From assembly GCF_036346105.1 (NCBI RefSeq), contig NZ_CP107811.1, positions 4,979,501 through 5,043,500 on the forward strand: a stretch of DNA of 64,000 bases, read 5' to 3'. Shown in pieces: positions 9,073-16,406 of this stretch. This DNA comes from Streptomyces sp. NBC_00539. Lineage in GTDB: Bacteria > Actinomycetota > Actinomycetes > Streptomycetales > Streptomycetaceae. Within the stretch, counting starts at the first letter, position 1; every line of letters begins with the position of its first letter. Under the pieces are notes generated by a model that had not been told where the DNA came from, did no database searches, and worked only from the letters and a program-made list of their open reading frames with translations. A program made the translations under genes and the position numbers.

Positions 9073-10595
9073 GCGGATCCCTGTGGCTCAAAGTGCCCGG
9101 CGGCAACACCCTGCCCGCCATCCCCCGCCCCCGGCGGACGGCCACGGCCGCCGCCGACCCGATGGATGAACTCGTCGAACGCTTCGACGAGTTCATCGCC
9201 GCCGCCGTCCATCCCGACGAGATCGCCGCCATCCTCGAATCCGACGGGATGAACGATGAGTACATCCGCCTGACCTACGGCCGCCACGACTCCTTCGCGC
9301 TCGCGGAGGAGCTCTACGCCCGGGTGCCCCGCTCCTTCCCCGAGCCCCGCAGCACCCCCGACCCCTGGAAGGTCTCCCTCACCGCCTGCCTCCTGCGCGG
9401 GGTGATCTTCGCCCTGCCCGGCCTCGCCTACCTGCTCGGCGCCCCCCTGCTGGAAGGGCCGCCGGACCGGCTCGGCCTGCCCGCCGGGACGCTCACCCTG
9501 CTCGCCGGCGCCCTGATCGGCTGGGTGTGGGACCAGACCCTGTCCCACCGGGCCTACTCCTGGCTCGGCCTCGGCGACCGGGCCGCCGCCGGGCGGACCC
9601 TGCTCGCCGGGGCCCCCGCCGGGGCACTGCTGGGCACCGCCGCCGCCCTGGCGGTGCCCGGCGGGCCGCCGTTCTCCTACGCGTTCGCCGCCGGGCAGGC
9701 GCTGTACGTCGGCGCGGCCACCGTCCTGCTGGTCCTCGGCCGGGAGCGGGTGCTGCTCGCCGCGCTCGCCCCGATGGCCGCCGGGGCGGTGCTCGTCCTC
9801 TTCACCGACCTGCCCGTCAGGGTGCGGGTGACCCTGCTGGTGGTGTCCCTGCTGGCCGCCTGCGCCCTGGCCGTACGCGAACTGCCGCTGGCCGAGGGGG
9901 TACGGGCCCTCGCCGGGCGGGTCCGGGAGCGGACGCGGGCCCGCCCGGGCGGGGGCCCCGTGCGGTGGCGGATGCTGCGCGGCGCCGAGGAGGAGTACGC
10001 GCCGCGCGGGCCCCGGCTCGCGGACTCCGTGCCGTACGGCGTCTTCGGCCTGGGCACCGGGCTGCTCGTGCTGTACGCGGCTCTGGGGGAGGTGCTCGCC
10101 GGGGGGCCCGCCGAGGCGGTCGCCGCGCCCTCGGCGGTGGCCCTCACCCTCAGCATGGGCCCCGCCGAATGGCTGCTGCACCGGTTCCGCAGCGGCAGCC
10201 TCGCCGGGCTGCGGGCCGCCCGCTCGCCCCGGGCGTTCCGGCGCCGGATGCTGGTCACCCTGGCCCGCTGCCTGGCCCGGTACCTGGCGGTGCTGCTGGC
10301 GCTGGGCGTGAGCGGGACCCTGCTGTGGCCCGGCGCTCCCACCCTGACCGGGGCGCGGGCGGCGACGCTGCTGCTGCTGGGCGCCGTCATGTGGACGGGG
10401 CTGCTGCTCCAGTCCTTCGGGGCGGTCCGGCCCGCCGCGGTGGTCTGCGCCTCGGCGGCGTTCGTGCAGAGCCTGGCCGTGCTGACCGGTTCCGGGCCGC
10501 CGCGGCTGGTGCAGTTGGCGGTGGCGGGCGCGGCCGCGGCCGCCCTGGCCACCCTGGTCTGCCTGCTGCTGGGCCGCGCGACGGCCCACCGCTGA
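9069..10595 (+). CDS. Polytopic membrane protein, candidate polysaccharide exporter
   Basis: 508 residues starting at a GTG that overlaps the preceding stop (GTGA). The first 110 residues are soluble and charged, with conserved-looking acidic and aromatic stretches (DEYIRLTYGRHDS). About 11-12 hydrophobic segments follow, split by a basic loop near the middle. I do not recognise a family by sequence. The number of segments and the tight coupling to a PelF-like transferase recall PelG, the 12-segment Pel inner-membrane transporter. They also recall fungal Gt4C, in which a GT4 domain and a large membrane region are one protein. The exporter role is inferred from context. No ABC ATPase or flippase partner lies nearby. 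Confidence 0.75.
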   Translation: MSGSLWLKVPGGNTLPAIPRPRRTATAAADPMDELVERFDEFIAAAVHPDEIAAILESDGMNDEYIRLTYGRHDSFALAEELYARVPRSFPEPRSTPDPWKVSLTACLLRGVIFALPGLAYLLGAPLLEGPPDRLGLPAGTLTLLAGALIGWVWDQTLSHRAYSWLGLGDRAAAGRTLLAGAPAGALLGTAAALAVPGGPPFSYAFAAGQALYVGAATVLLVLGRERVLLAALAPMAAGAVLVLFTDLPVRVRVTLLVVSLLAACALAVRELPLAEGVRALAGRVRERTRARPGGGPVRWRMLRGAEEEYAPRGPRLADSVPYGVFGLGTGLLVLYAALGEVLAGGPAEAVAAPSAVALTLSMGPAEWLLHRFRSGSLAGLRAARSPRAFRRRMLVTLARCLARYLAVLLALGVSGTLLWPGAPTLTGARAATLLLLGAVMWTGLLLQSFGAVRPAAVVCASAAFVQSLAVLTGSGPPRLVQLAVAGAAAAALATLVCLLLGRATAHR

Positions 10596-10636
10596 CGCAC
10601 GTGCCCCCGTACGAGACGCACAAGAAGAAGGACCTC

Positions 10637-11287
10637 ATGCTGCTGGTGCCCCTCTACGAGCACCCCGCCGACCGGCCCGAGGCGTGGGAGCTGCTCATCG
10701 CCTCGGCCGGCCGGCTGCATTCGGTGGTGCTCAACCCCGACAGCGGGCCGGGCGCGGCCCCCGACGAACGGTTCGCCGCGGTCGCCGGGCGGCTGCGGGC
10801 CGCCGGGGTGCCCGTCCTGGGGTACACCGACACCGACTACGGGCGCCGCCCGCACGCGGCCGTCGTCCAGGACCTGCTGCGCCACCGCGACTGGTACGCC
10901 ACCGACGGCGCCTTCCTCGACCAGGCCTCCGCGGAGCCGGGACTCCTGCCGCACTACGGCCGGCTCGCCGTCGCCGCCCGGGCGGCCGGCGCCCGCACCC
11001 TCGTCCTGAACCACGGCGTCCACCCGCACCCCGGGTACGCCGCGCTCGCCGACCTGCTCGTCACCTTCGAGGGTCCCTGGGACGCGTACCGCGACGCGGG
11101 AGCCGCCCCGGGGTGGACCGCCGACCACCCCGCCCAGCGGTTCTGCCACCTCGTGTACGCCGTCCCGCCGGGCGCCCCGGCCGCCGAACTCGCCCTGGAG
11201 CGAGGGGCCGCCGTGCACTGCGCGGTCCCCGGCACCGGCGCGCACCCGTGGGGAACCCTGCCGTACGCCCTGGAGGCCACCGCATGA
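10637..11287 (+). CDS. Spherulin-4 / Sph3-like glycoside hydrolase (GH135 type)
   Basis: 216-aa protein of the spherulation-specific family 4. Family landmarks are visible in order: the VPLYEHP strand at the N-terminus, VLNPDSGPG, LGYTDTDYGRR, and WYATDGAFLDQ with the acidic residues at the strand end of a TIM-like barrel. In Aspergillus the homologue Sph3 is an endo-acting hydrolase needed for galactosaminogalactan production. The ATG at 10637 is preceded by AAGAAGGA; a GTG at 10601 in the same frame has no such site. No signal peptide or membrane anchor is visible from either start, unlike fungal Sph3, so the compartment is unclear. The stop overlaps the next start (ATGA). Confidence 0.82.
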   Translation: MLLVPLYEHPADRPEAWELLIASAGRLHSVVLNPDSGPGAAPDERFAAVAGRLRAAGVPVLGYTDTDYGRRPHAAVVQDLLRHRDWYATDGAFLDQASAEPGLLPHYGRLAVAARAAGARTLVLNHGVHPHPGYAALADLLVTFEGPWDAYRDAGAAPGWTADHPAQRFCHLVYAVPPGAPAAELALERGAAVHCAVPGTGAHPWGTLPYALEATA

Positions 11288-12117
11288 GGCGCCGCGCGCT
11301 GCCCTGGCTGCTCGTCGGCCCGCTCCTGCTCCTGGCCTCCTGCACGTCCGTGCCCGAGTCGCCGGAACCCGACGACCTGTCGCCCGACCCGGCGCCCGGG
11401 CAGCGCTGGCAGCCCGCGCCGCAGGTGAGCTGGCAGTGGCAGCTGACCGGCGCGCTCGATGCCTCCGTGAAGGCGGCCGTGTACGACGTCGACGGCTTCA
11501 ACACCTCCAAGGAGCAGGTGGCCGCCTTGAAGAAGGCCGGCCGCAAGACGATCTGCTACCTCTCCACCGGAGCCTGGGAGGACTTCCGTCCCGACGCCGC
11601 CGACTTCCCGAAGGAACTGCTGGGCAAGGGCAACGGCTGGGAGGGCGAGCGCTGGCTGGACATCCGGCGCTCGGCCGAACTGGAACCGCTGATGGCCAAG
11701 CGGTTCGACATGTGCAAGGCCAAGGGCTTCGACGCGATCGAGCCGGACAACATGGACGGGTACGCCAACTCGTCCGGGTTCCCGCTCACCGCCGCCGACC
11801 AGCTGGCCTACAACCGGCTGATCGCGAAGCTCGCGCACGACCGGGGACTGTCGGTCGGGCTCAAGAACGACCTGGACCAGATCCCCGACCTCGTCGGTGA
11901 CTTCGAGTTCGCCGTCAACGAGCAGTGCGCCCAGTACGAGGAGTGCGAGCGGTACCGGCCGTTCGTCGCGGCCGGGAAGGCCGTCTTCCACGTCGAGTAC
12001 GAGGGCCGGCTGCGCGAGTGGTGCCCCGTCTCGCAGCGGGAGAAGCTCAGCTCGCTCCAGAAGAAGACCGACCTGGACGCCTGGCGCCGCTGGTGCCCGC
12101 CGAGGGGCGAGCCTTAG
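11284..12117 (+). CDS. GH114 endo-alpha-1,4-polygalactosaminidase-like lipoprotein
   Basis: 277-aa lipoprotein. The N-terminus is basic-hydrophobic and ends in the lipobox LASC (Cys about residue 20). The mature part begins with the GH114 pattern: WQWQLTG, then a strand ending YDVDGFN, then ICYLSTGAWE, WLDIR and the strand-end motif EPDNMDGY, followed by LKNDL and NEQC. These belong to the TIM-barrel family of bacterial endo-alpha-1,4-polygalactosaminidases and fungal Ega3, which cut galactosamine-rich polymers. It is the last gene of the polysaccharide set, overlapping the GH135 gene by 4 bp. Its position outside the membrane suggests it trims or releases the deacetylated polymer. A GC-rich hairpin follows. 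Confidence 0.87.
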   Translation: MRRRALPWLLVGPLLLLASCTSVPESPEPDDLSPDPAPGQRWQPAPQVSWQWQLTGALDASVKAAVYDVDGFNTSKEQVAALKKAGRKTICYLSTGAWEDFRPDAADFPKELLGKGNGWEGERWLDIRRSAELEPLMAKRFDMCKAKGFDAIEPDNMDGYANSSGFPLTAADQLAYNRLIAKLAHDRGLSVGLKNDLDQIPDLVGDFEFAVNEQCAQYEECERYRPFVAAGKAVFHVEYEGRLREWCPVSQREKLSSLQKKTDLDAWRRWCPPRGEP

Positions 12118-12121
12118 GCGG

Positions 12122-12147
12122 CCCGGGCCGGCCGTGGCCGGGCCGGC
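12122..12147. terminator. GC-rich hairpin between convergent genes
   Basis: A near-perfect inverted repeat (one mismatch, 2-nt loop) lies in the 52-bp gap between the convergent GH114 and monooxygenase genes. It probably ends transcription from both sides. Confidence 0.5.
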
Positions 12148-12169
12148 GGCCCCGGGGCCCTGTCCCGGT

Positions 12170-13615
12170 TCAGACGCCGGCCAGGACCGCGTAGTCGGCG
12201 GCGCCCGCGCCCGTCGGGCCCGCCCAGCCGACGTAGCCGTCGGGGCGGACGAGGAACACCCCGTCCCCGTACGGTGCGTAGGACGGGATGCGCACCGTAC
12301 GGGCGTCGGGCAGCGCCGGAAGGTGCGCCCCCGCCCCGGCGCCGACGGCGAGCAGAGTCCAGTGCGGTCCGCGGAACGCGTCGAAGAGGCGTACGCCGCC
12401 GCACACCCCGTCCGGTGCGCGGTCGCCGGCGCGCAGGGCGCCCTCGGGCAGCGCGGTGCGGGTCTCCACGGCGAGGGCGGAGCCGCGGTAGCCCAGGCCC
12501 AGCATGCGGGTGGCCTCGCCGCGCCGGGTCTCGCCCCGGTGGACCCGGGTGGACAGGCCGAGCATGTCGGCGGCGACGGGCAGCCGTTCCTCCTCGTAGG
12601 TGTCGAGCAGGGACTCGGGGGCCCGGCCGCCCAGCACCGCGGCCAGCTTCCAGCCGAGGTTGTACGCGTCCTGGACGCTGGTGTTCAGCCCTTGGCCGCC
12701 CGCGGGGGAGTGGATGTGCGCGGCGTCCCCGGCGAGGAAGACGCGGCCCTCGCGGAACCGGTCGGCGAGCGCCGCCCGGGGGCGGAAGTCCGAGGCCCAG
12801 CGGACTTCCGTCACGGCCTCGGGGGCGAGGTGGGTGCGGGCGGCGACGACCGCGCGGATCCCGGCGGGGGAGACGTCGATGTCCGTGCCCTCGGGGAAGC
12901 GGGCCGTGAGCTGGAAGTCCTGCGTCCCGGCCAGCGGACAGAGCGTGAGCACCCCGCAGTCGTCGGCGGCGGGGAAGATGTGCCAGTTCTCGCGGTCGAG
13001 CCCGGTGAGGCGGACGTCGGCCACGAGCATCGGGTTCGGATCCAGGCTCTCGCCGGTCATCGTGATGCCGAGGGCGCGGCGCACGGTGGACCGGCCGCCG
13101 TCGGCGGCCACGGCGTAGCGCGCGCGGACGCTCTGGCCGGAGGCGAAGAGGGCGTTCACCCCGTCGGGGTCCTGGGTGATCCCCGTCAACTCCCTGCCGA
13201 AGGCGACCTCGCCGCCGAGCTCCGCGAGCCGGGTGAAGAGGATCTCCTGGGTGCGCCACTGCGGCACCATCCAGGGCTCGTGGTACGGGGAGTCCTCGCG
13301 GCGCTCACCCTCGTCGAACATCGGGTACTCGCCCTGGCGCCGGCCGTCCTGCCAGATCATCCCGAGCGGGTAGGGGCCGCCGGCCGCACCGATGGCCGCC
13401 CCCACGCCGAGGTCGTCGAAGACCTCCCGGGTGCGCGGCTGGACGCCCTTGCCGCGGGAGCCGGGGAAGAGGCCGTCGGCCCGCTCCACGAGGAGGGAGC
13501 CGATCCCCCGCCGGGCGAGGTCGACGGCGAGGGCGAGGCCGGTGGGGCCCGCGCCGACGATCAGTACGTCCGTGTGCGTGCCCTTGTTCGTACCGCTGGT
13601 CACAGTGCTGCTCAT
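12170..13615 (-). CDS. FAD-dependent aromatic monooxygenase (PF01494 type)
   Basis: 481-aa flavin monooxygenase of the p-hydroxybenzoate hydroxylase/TetX/rifampin monooxygenase group. The Rossmann motif VGAGPTG is near the N-terminus, and the second FAD motif, FLAGDAAHIHSPAGGQG, lies in the middle. The thioredoxin-like C-terminal extension typical of polyketide and phenol hydroxylases is present (about the last 90 residues). The ATG at 13615 has AAGGAG seven bases upstream. It is divergent from a TetR gene across 67 bp that contain two matching palindromes, so it is probably the direct target of that repressor. The substrate is unknown; detoxification of an aromatic compound or antibiotic is plausible by context. 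Confidence 0.88.
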   Translation of the reverse strand: MSSTVTSGTNKGTHTDVLIVGAGPTGLALAVDLARRGIGSLLVERADGLFPGSRGKGVQPRTREVFDDLGVGAAIGAAGGPYPLGMIWQDGRRQGEYPMFDEGERREDSPYHEPWMVPQWRTQEILFTRLAELGGEVAFGRELTGITQDPDGVNALFASGQSVRARYAVAADGGRSTVRRALGITMTGESLDPNPMLVADVRLTGLDRENWHIFPAADDCGVLTLCPLAGTQDFQLTARFPEGTDIDVSPAGIRAVVAARTHLAPEAVTEVRWASDFRPRAALADRFREGRVFLAGDAAHIHSPAGGQGLNTSVQDAYNLGWKLAAVLGGRAPESLLDTYEEERLPVAADMLGLSTRVHRGETRRGEATRMLGLGYRGSALAVETRTALPEGALRAGDRAPDGVCGGVRLFDAFRGPHWTLLAVGAGAGAHLPALPDARTVRIPSYAPYGDGVFLVRPDGYVGWAGPTGAGAADYAVLAGV

Positions 13616-13625
13616 GGCGCATCTC

Positions 13626-13672
13626 CTTAACGTCGTTAAGTTGCCTCCACAGATTCGCCTTAACACTGTTAA
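13626..13672. promoter_or_regulatory. Paired TetR operator palindromes
   Basis: Two palindromes with the same core lie between the divergent monooxygenase and TetR genes. The first is CTTAACGTCGTTAAG at 13626-13640, a perfect 15-mer. The second is TTAACACTGTTAA at 13660-13672, a perfect 13-mer. Their centres are 33 bp apart, about three helical turns. They cover the likely promoters of both genes, as expected for autorepression plus repression of the target. AT-rich palindromes like these are conspicuous in this GC-rich background. Confidence 0.8.
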
Positions 13673-13682
13673 TCTGTCAAGC

Positions 13683-14333
13683 GTGACGACCCGGAGAACT
13701 CCCAAACTGGACAAGAAGCAGGTCGTGGAGACCGCGCTGCGCCTGCTGAACGAGGTGGGCCTGGACGGACTGACCCTGCGGGCCATCGCCAAGGAGCTGG
13801 ACGTGCAGGCGCCCGCCCTGTACTGGCACTTCAAGGACAAGCAGGAACTGCTCGACGAGATGGCCACCGAGATGTACCGGCGGATGACCGCCCAGGTGCG
13901 GCTCGCCCCGCACACGGCGTGGCAGGAGCGGCTCCTGGCCCGCAACCGCTCCCTGCGCGCGGCCCTGCTCGGCTACCGCGACGGAGCCAAGGTCTTCAGC
14001 GGCTCGCGCTTCACGGGCACCGGGCACGCCGTCCAGCTGGAGGCCGATCTGCGGGCGCTGGTCGACGCGGGCTTCACACTGCCCCGGGCGGTGCGCGCCC
14101 TGTCCACCGCCTACTCCTTCACCATCGGCTTCGTCACCGAGGAACAGGGCGTCGAGCCCGTCCCCGGTGACCGCAGGGAGGGCTACGACGTCACCGAACG
14201 CGCTGCCCGGCTGGCGGAGTTCCCCCTTGCCGCAGCGGCGGGCGCCGGCCTCTTCCAGGAGTACGACGAGGGGTTCGAAGAGGGCCTGGCCCTGCTGGTC
14301 CAGGGCATCGAGGCGCGCTACGGCCTCGCCTGA
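13683..14333 (+). CDS. TetR family transcriptional repressor
   Basis: 216 residues. The N-terminal helix-turn-helix (about 10-55) contains LTLRAIAKELDVQAPALYWH, typical of the TetR class. The C-terminal ligand domain resembles the TetR_C branch of tetracycline-type repressors. The GTG at 13683 is chosen because it gives the usual short N-terminal arm and lies just beyond the second operator palindrome; there is almost no leader, so the transcript may be leaderless. Divergence from the FAD monooxygenase and the paired palindromes suggest that it represses that gene and itself until an inducer, perhaps the monooxygenase substrate, binds. Confidence 0.92.
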   Translation: MTTRRTPKLDKKQVVETALRLLNEVGLDGLTLRAIAKELDVQAPALYWHFKDKQELLDEMATEMYRRMTAQVRLAPHTAWQERLLARNRSLRAALLGYRDGAKVFSGSRFTGTGHAVQLEADLRALVDAGFTLPRAVRALSTAYSFTIGFVTEEQGVEPVPGDRREGYDVTERAARLAEFPLAAAAGAGLFQEYDEGFEEGLALLVQGIEARYGLA

Positions 14334-14405
14334 GCCGGGCCCGCCTCCGGCCTCACCCGAGCAGGCCGGGCGCCCCTTGGGGCCCGCCTCCGGGCCCGCC
14401 CCCGC

Positions 14406-15632
14406 TCACGCCGGCAGGACCGCGTGGACGCGGTACCCGCCGCCGTAGCGGGGCCCGGCGGAGCAGGACCCGCCCAGGGCGCCGGTCCGCTCGCGCATCC
14501 CCAGCAGGCCGTGGCCGCCGCCCGGGTCGGCCGGGCGGGGGGCGGAGTCCGCCGAGGTGCCCCCGTCGTCCAGCACGGTCACCTCCACGGACGCCCCCAC
14601 CCGCACCACGCTGACCTCGGCCGTCGCGCCCGGACCCGCGTGCTTGCGCACGTTGGTCAGCGCCTCCTGGATCACCCGGTACGCGGCCAGGTCCACGGCC
14701 GCCGGAAGGGCGTCCCCGTCCCTGCCCAGCTCGACCATCACCTTCACCGGCAGCCCGGCGTTGCGGAAGGTGTCGGTCAGCTCCTCCAGCACCCCCAACC
14801 CCGGCGCGGGCTCCGTCGGCGCCTCCGGATCACCGGACTGCCGCAGCAGCCCGACCGTGGCGCGCAGTTCGTTCAGCGCCGAACGGCTGGCGTCCCGTAC
14901 GTGCGCCAGCGCCTCCTTGGCCTGGTCGGGGCGCTTGTCCATCACGTGCGCGGCCACCCCCGCCTGCACGTTGACCAGGGCGATGTGGTGGGCCACCACG
15001 TCGTGGAGGTCCCGCGCGATCCGCAGCCGCTCCTCGGCGACCCGGCGCCGGGCCTCTTCCTCGCGGGTGCGTTCGGCGCGTTCGGCGCGCTCCCGGATCG
15101 CGTCGATGAAGGCCCGGCGGCTGCGCACCGCGTCCCCGGCGGCCGCGGCCATGCCGGTCCAGGCGAAGACGCCGATGTTCTCCTGCGCGTACCAGGGCAG
15201 CGGCCCGGCCAGCATGGCGACGCCCGTCAGCCCCGCCATGGTGAGCAGACCGACCTTCCAGGTCGTGGGCCGGTCGGTGCGGGCGGCGAGCGTGTACAGG
15301 GCGATCACCGTGCACATCGCGACGGGCGCCCGGGGCTCCCCGGTGGACAGCTCCAGCAGCGAAAGGGCGACGGTCGCGGCGAGCACCGCGCGCGGCCGTC
15401 GGCGCCCGAACACGAGGGCGGCGGAGCCCAGCAGCATCAGCACGAGCGAGAACGGCTCGGGGGTACGGGTGCCGAAGGTGGGACCGTGCGGCCCGTGCGG
15501 GCTGGCGAAGGAGCCGACCACCATGGCGACGAGCGCCCCGAGAGCGAGTGCGGCGTCGGTCGCCGGCGGATGGGTCCGCAGCCACTGCCGGACCGCACGG
15601 AAGCGTCCCTGCCGGACGGGGTCTGTCGTCAC
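14406..15632 (-). CDS. Sensor histidine kinase (HisKA_3, NarL-type)
   Basis: 408 residues. The N-terminal half has about four to five membrane segments. The dimerisation domain follows, with phospho-acceptor His210 in RIARDLHDVVAHH, and then a HATPase domain with an N-box (VIQEALTNVRKHA) and a GHGLLGMRER glycine motif. Kinases of this class pair with NarL-type regulators, but none is adjacent. The nearest, at 25710-26411, is 10 kb away and orphan. The kinase lies 36 bp downstream of the rhomboid-like gene on the same strand. It may therefore be co-transcribed with that gene and the lysyl-phosphatidylglycerol synthase gene, which would fit envelope sensing. Confidence 0.92.
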   Translation of the reverse strand: MTTDPVRQGRFRAVRQWLRTHPPATDAALALGALVAMVVGSFASPHGPHGPTFGTRTPEPFSLVLMLLGSAALVFGRRRPRAVLAATVALSLLELSTGEPRAPVAMCTVIALYTLAARTDRPTTWKVGLLTMAGLTGVAMLAGPLPWYAQENIGVFAWTGMAAAAGDAVRSRRAFIDAIRERAERAERTREEEARRRVAEERLRIARDLHDVVAHHIALVNVQAGVAAHVMDKRPDQAKEALAHVRDASRSALNELRATVGLLRQSGDPEAPTEPAPGLGVLEELTDTFRNAGLPVKVMVELGRDGDALPAAVDLAAYRVIQEALTNVRKHAGPGATAEVSVVRVGASVEVTVLDDGGTSADSAPRPADPGGGHGLLGMRERTGALGGSCSAGPRYGGGYRVHAVLPA

Positions 15633-15668
15633 GGGAAGCTACGGTACGGCCTCCACCCGCAGTCCCGG

Positions 15669-16406
15669 TCAGTCGCTGCGCGAGGACGGCGGGGACGGCG
15701 GGGACGCGGGCGGAGGCCGGCGGCCCAGCGGTATCCGGGAGCGCTCCGGACCCCACTTCGCGCGCACCACGCACACCGCCATGACGGCGGCGATGGCCGC
15801 GAGGTGCTCCTTGCCCGCCAGGTTGTCCTTGAACAGCACCTCGCCGATCATGACGGCGATCACCAGACCGCCCGTCAGGTACGCCCGGTAGCGCCAGCAG
15901 ACGTAGATCGCCAGGCCCACCACCGCCGCCGACGGCCCGGTGTCGTTGACGACGCGGTCGGACACCGGCAGGCCGAAGGGGTGGTCATGGCCCAGCGAGA
16001 GCCCGATCCGGGCGTACGTGGTCCCGGCGAGCGTGGCCACGTAGCCGATCACCAGGGTGCGCCACCACCCGATGCAGATCTCGGAGATGCCGAAGACCAG
16101 CAGGATCTGGGCGAGTGCCCCCCACACCGGCAGGTCGAGTGCCGGCACGAACAGGGAGAGCGGGGTCCGCAGGAGCGCCAGCCAGAGCGGGTCGGCGGCC
16201 TTGACGGAGCCGAGGTCCTGCACCGGCTGGAAACCCCAGTGGGTGTTCTGGACGATCTGGAACAGCGAGGTCAGGGCGACCGCGCCGATCGTCATCGGGA
16301 TCGCGCGCCACTTCTGGTGGACGAGCGCGTCCCGGATCGTCCGGAACAGGGGCCCCCACTCGCGGCGGGCGAACCGCCGCGGTGAGGGGTTCGACCACGC
16401 TGTCAA
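15669..16406 (-). CDS. Rhomboid-like integral membrane protein
   Basis: 245 residues if it starts at TTG 16406, which overlaps the preceding stop by 4 bp (TTGA). No in-frame ATG or GTG is available before the first membrane segment. About six membrane segments are present. TGPSAA resembles the rhomboid GxSx serine motif, and KEHLAAI lies on a later segment where rhomboids have their histidine, as in actinobacterial rhomboid-like proteins. Whether it is an active protease is open because the surrounding motifs are relaxed. It sits tightly behind a lysyl-phosphatidylglycerol-synthase-like gene and is probably translationally coupled to it. Confidence 0.72.
   Translation of the reverse strand: MTAWSNPSPRRFARREWGPLFRTIRDALVHQKWRAIPMTIGAVALTSLFQIVQNTHWGFQPVQDLGSVKAADPLWLALLRTPLSLFVPALDLPVWGALAQILLVFGISEICIGWWRTLVIGYVATLAGTTYARIGLSLGHDHPFGLPVSDRVVNDTGPSAAVVGLAIYVCWRYRAYLTGGLVIAVMIGEVLFKDNLAGKEHLAAIAAVMAVCVVRAKWGPERSRIPLGRRPPPASPPSPPSSRSD

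Noticed and set aside
9069-10595. Naming the membrane protein PelG
   Set aside because: Segment count and context agree, but no characteristic sequence could be matched, so only a candidate role is given.
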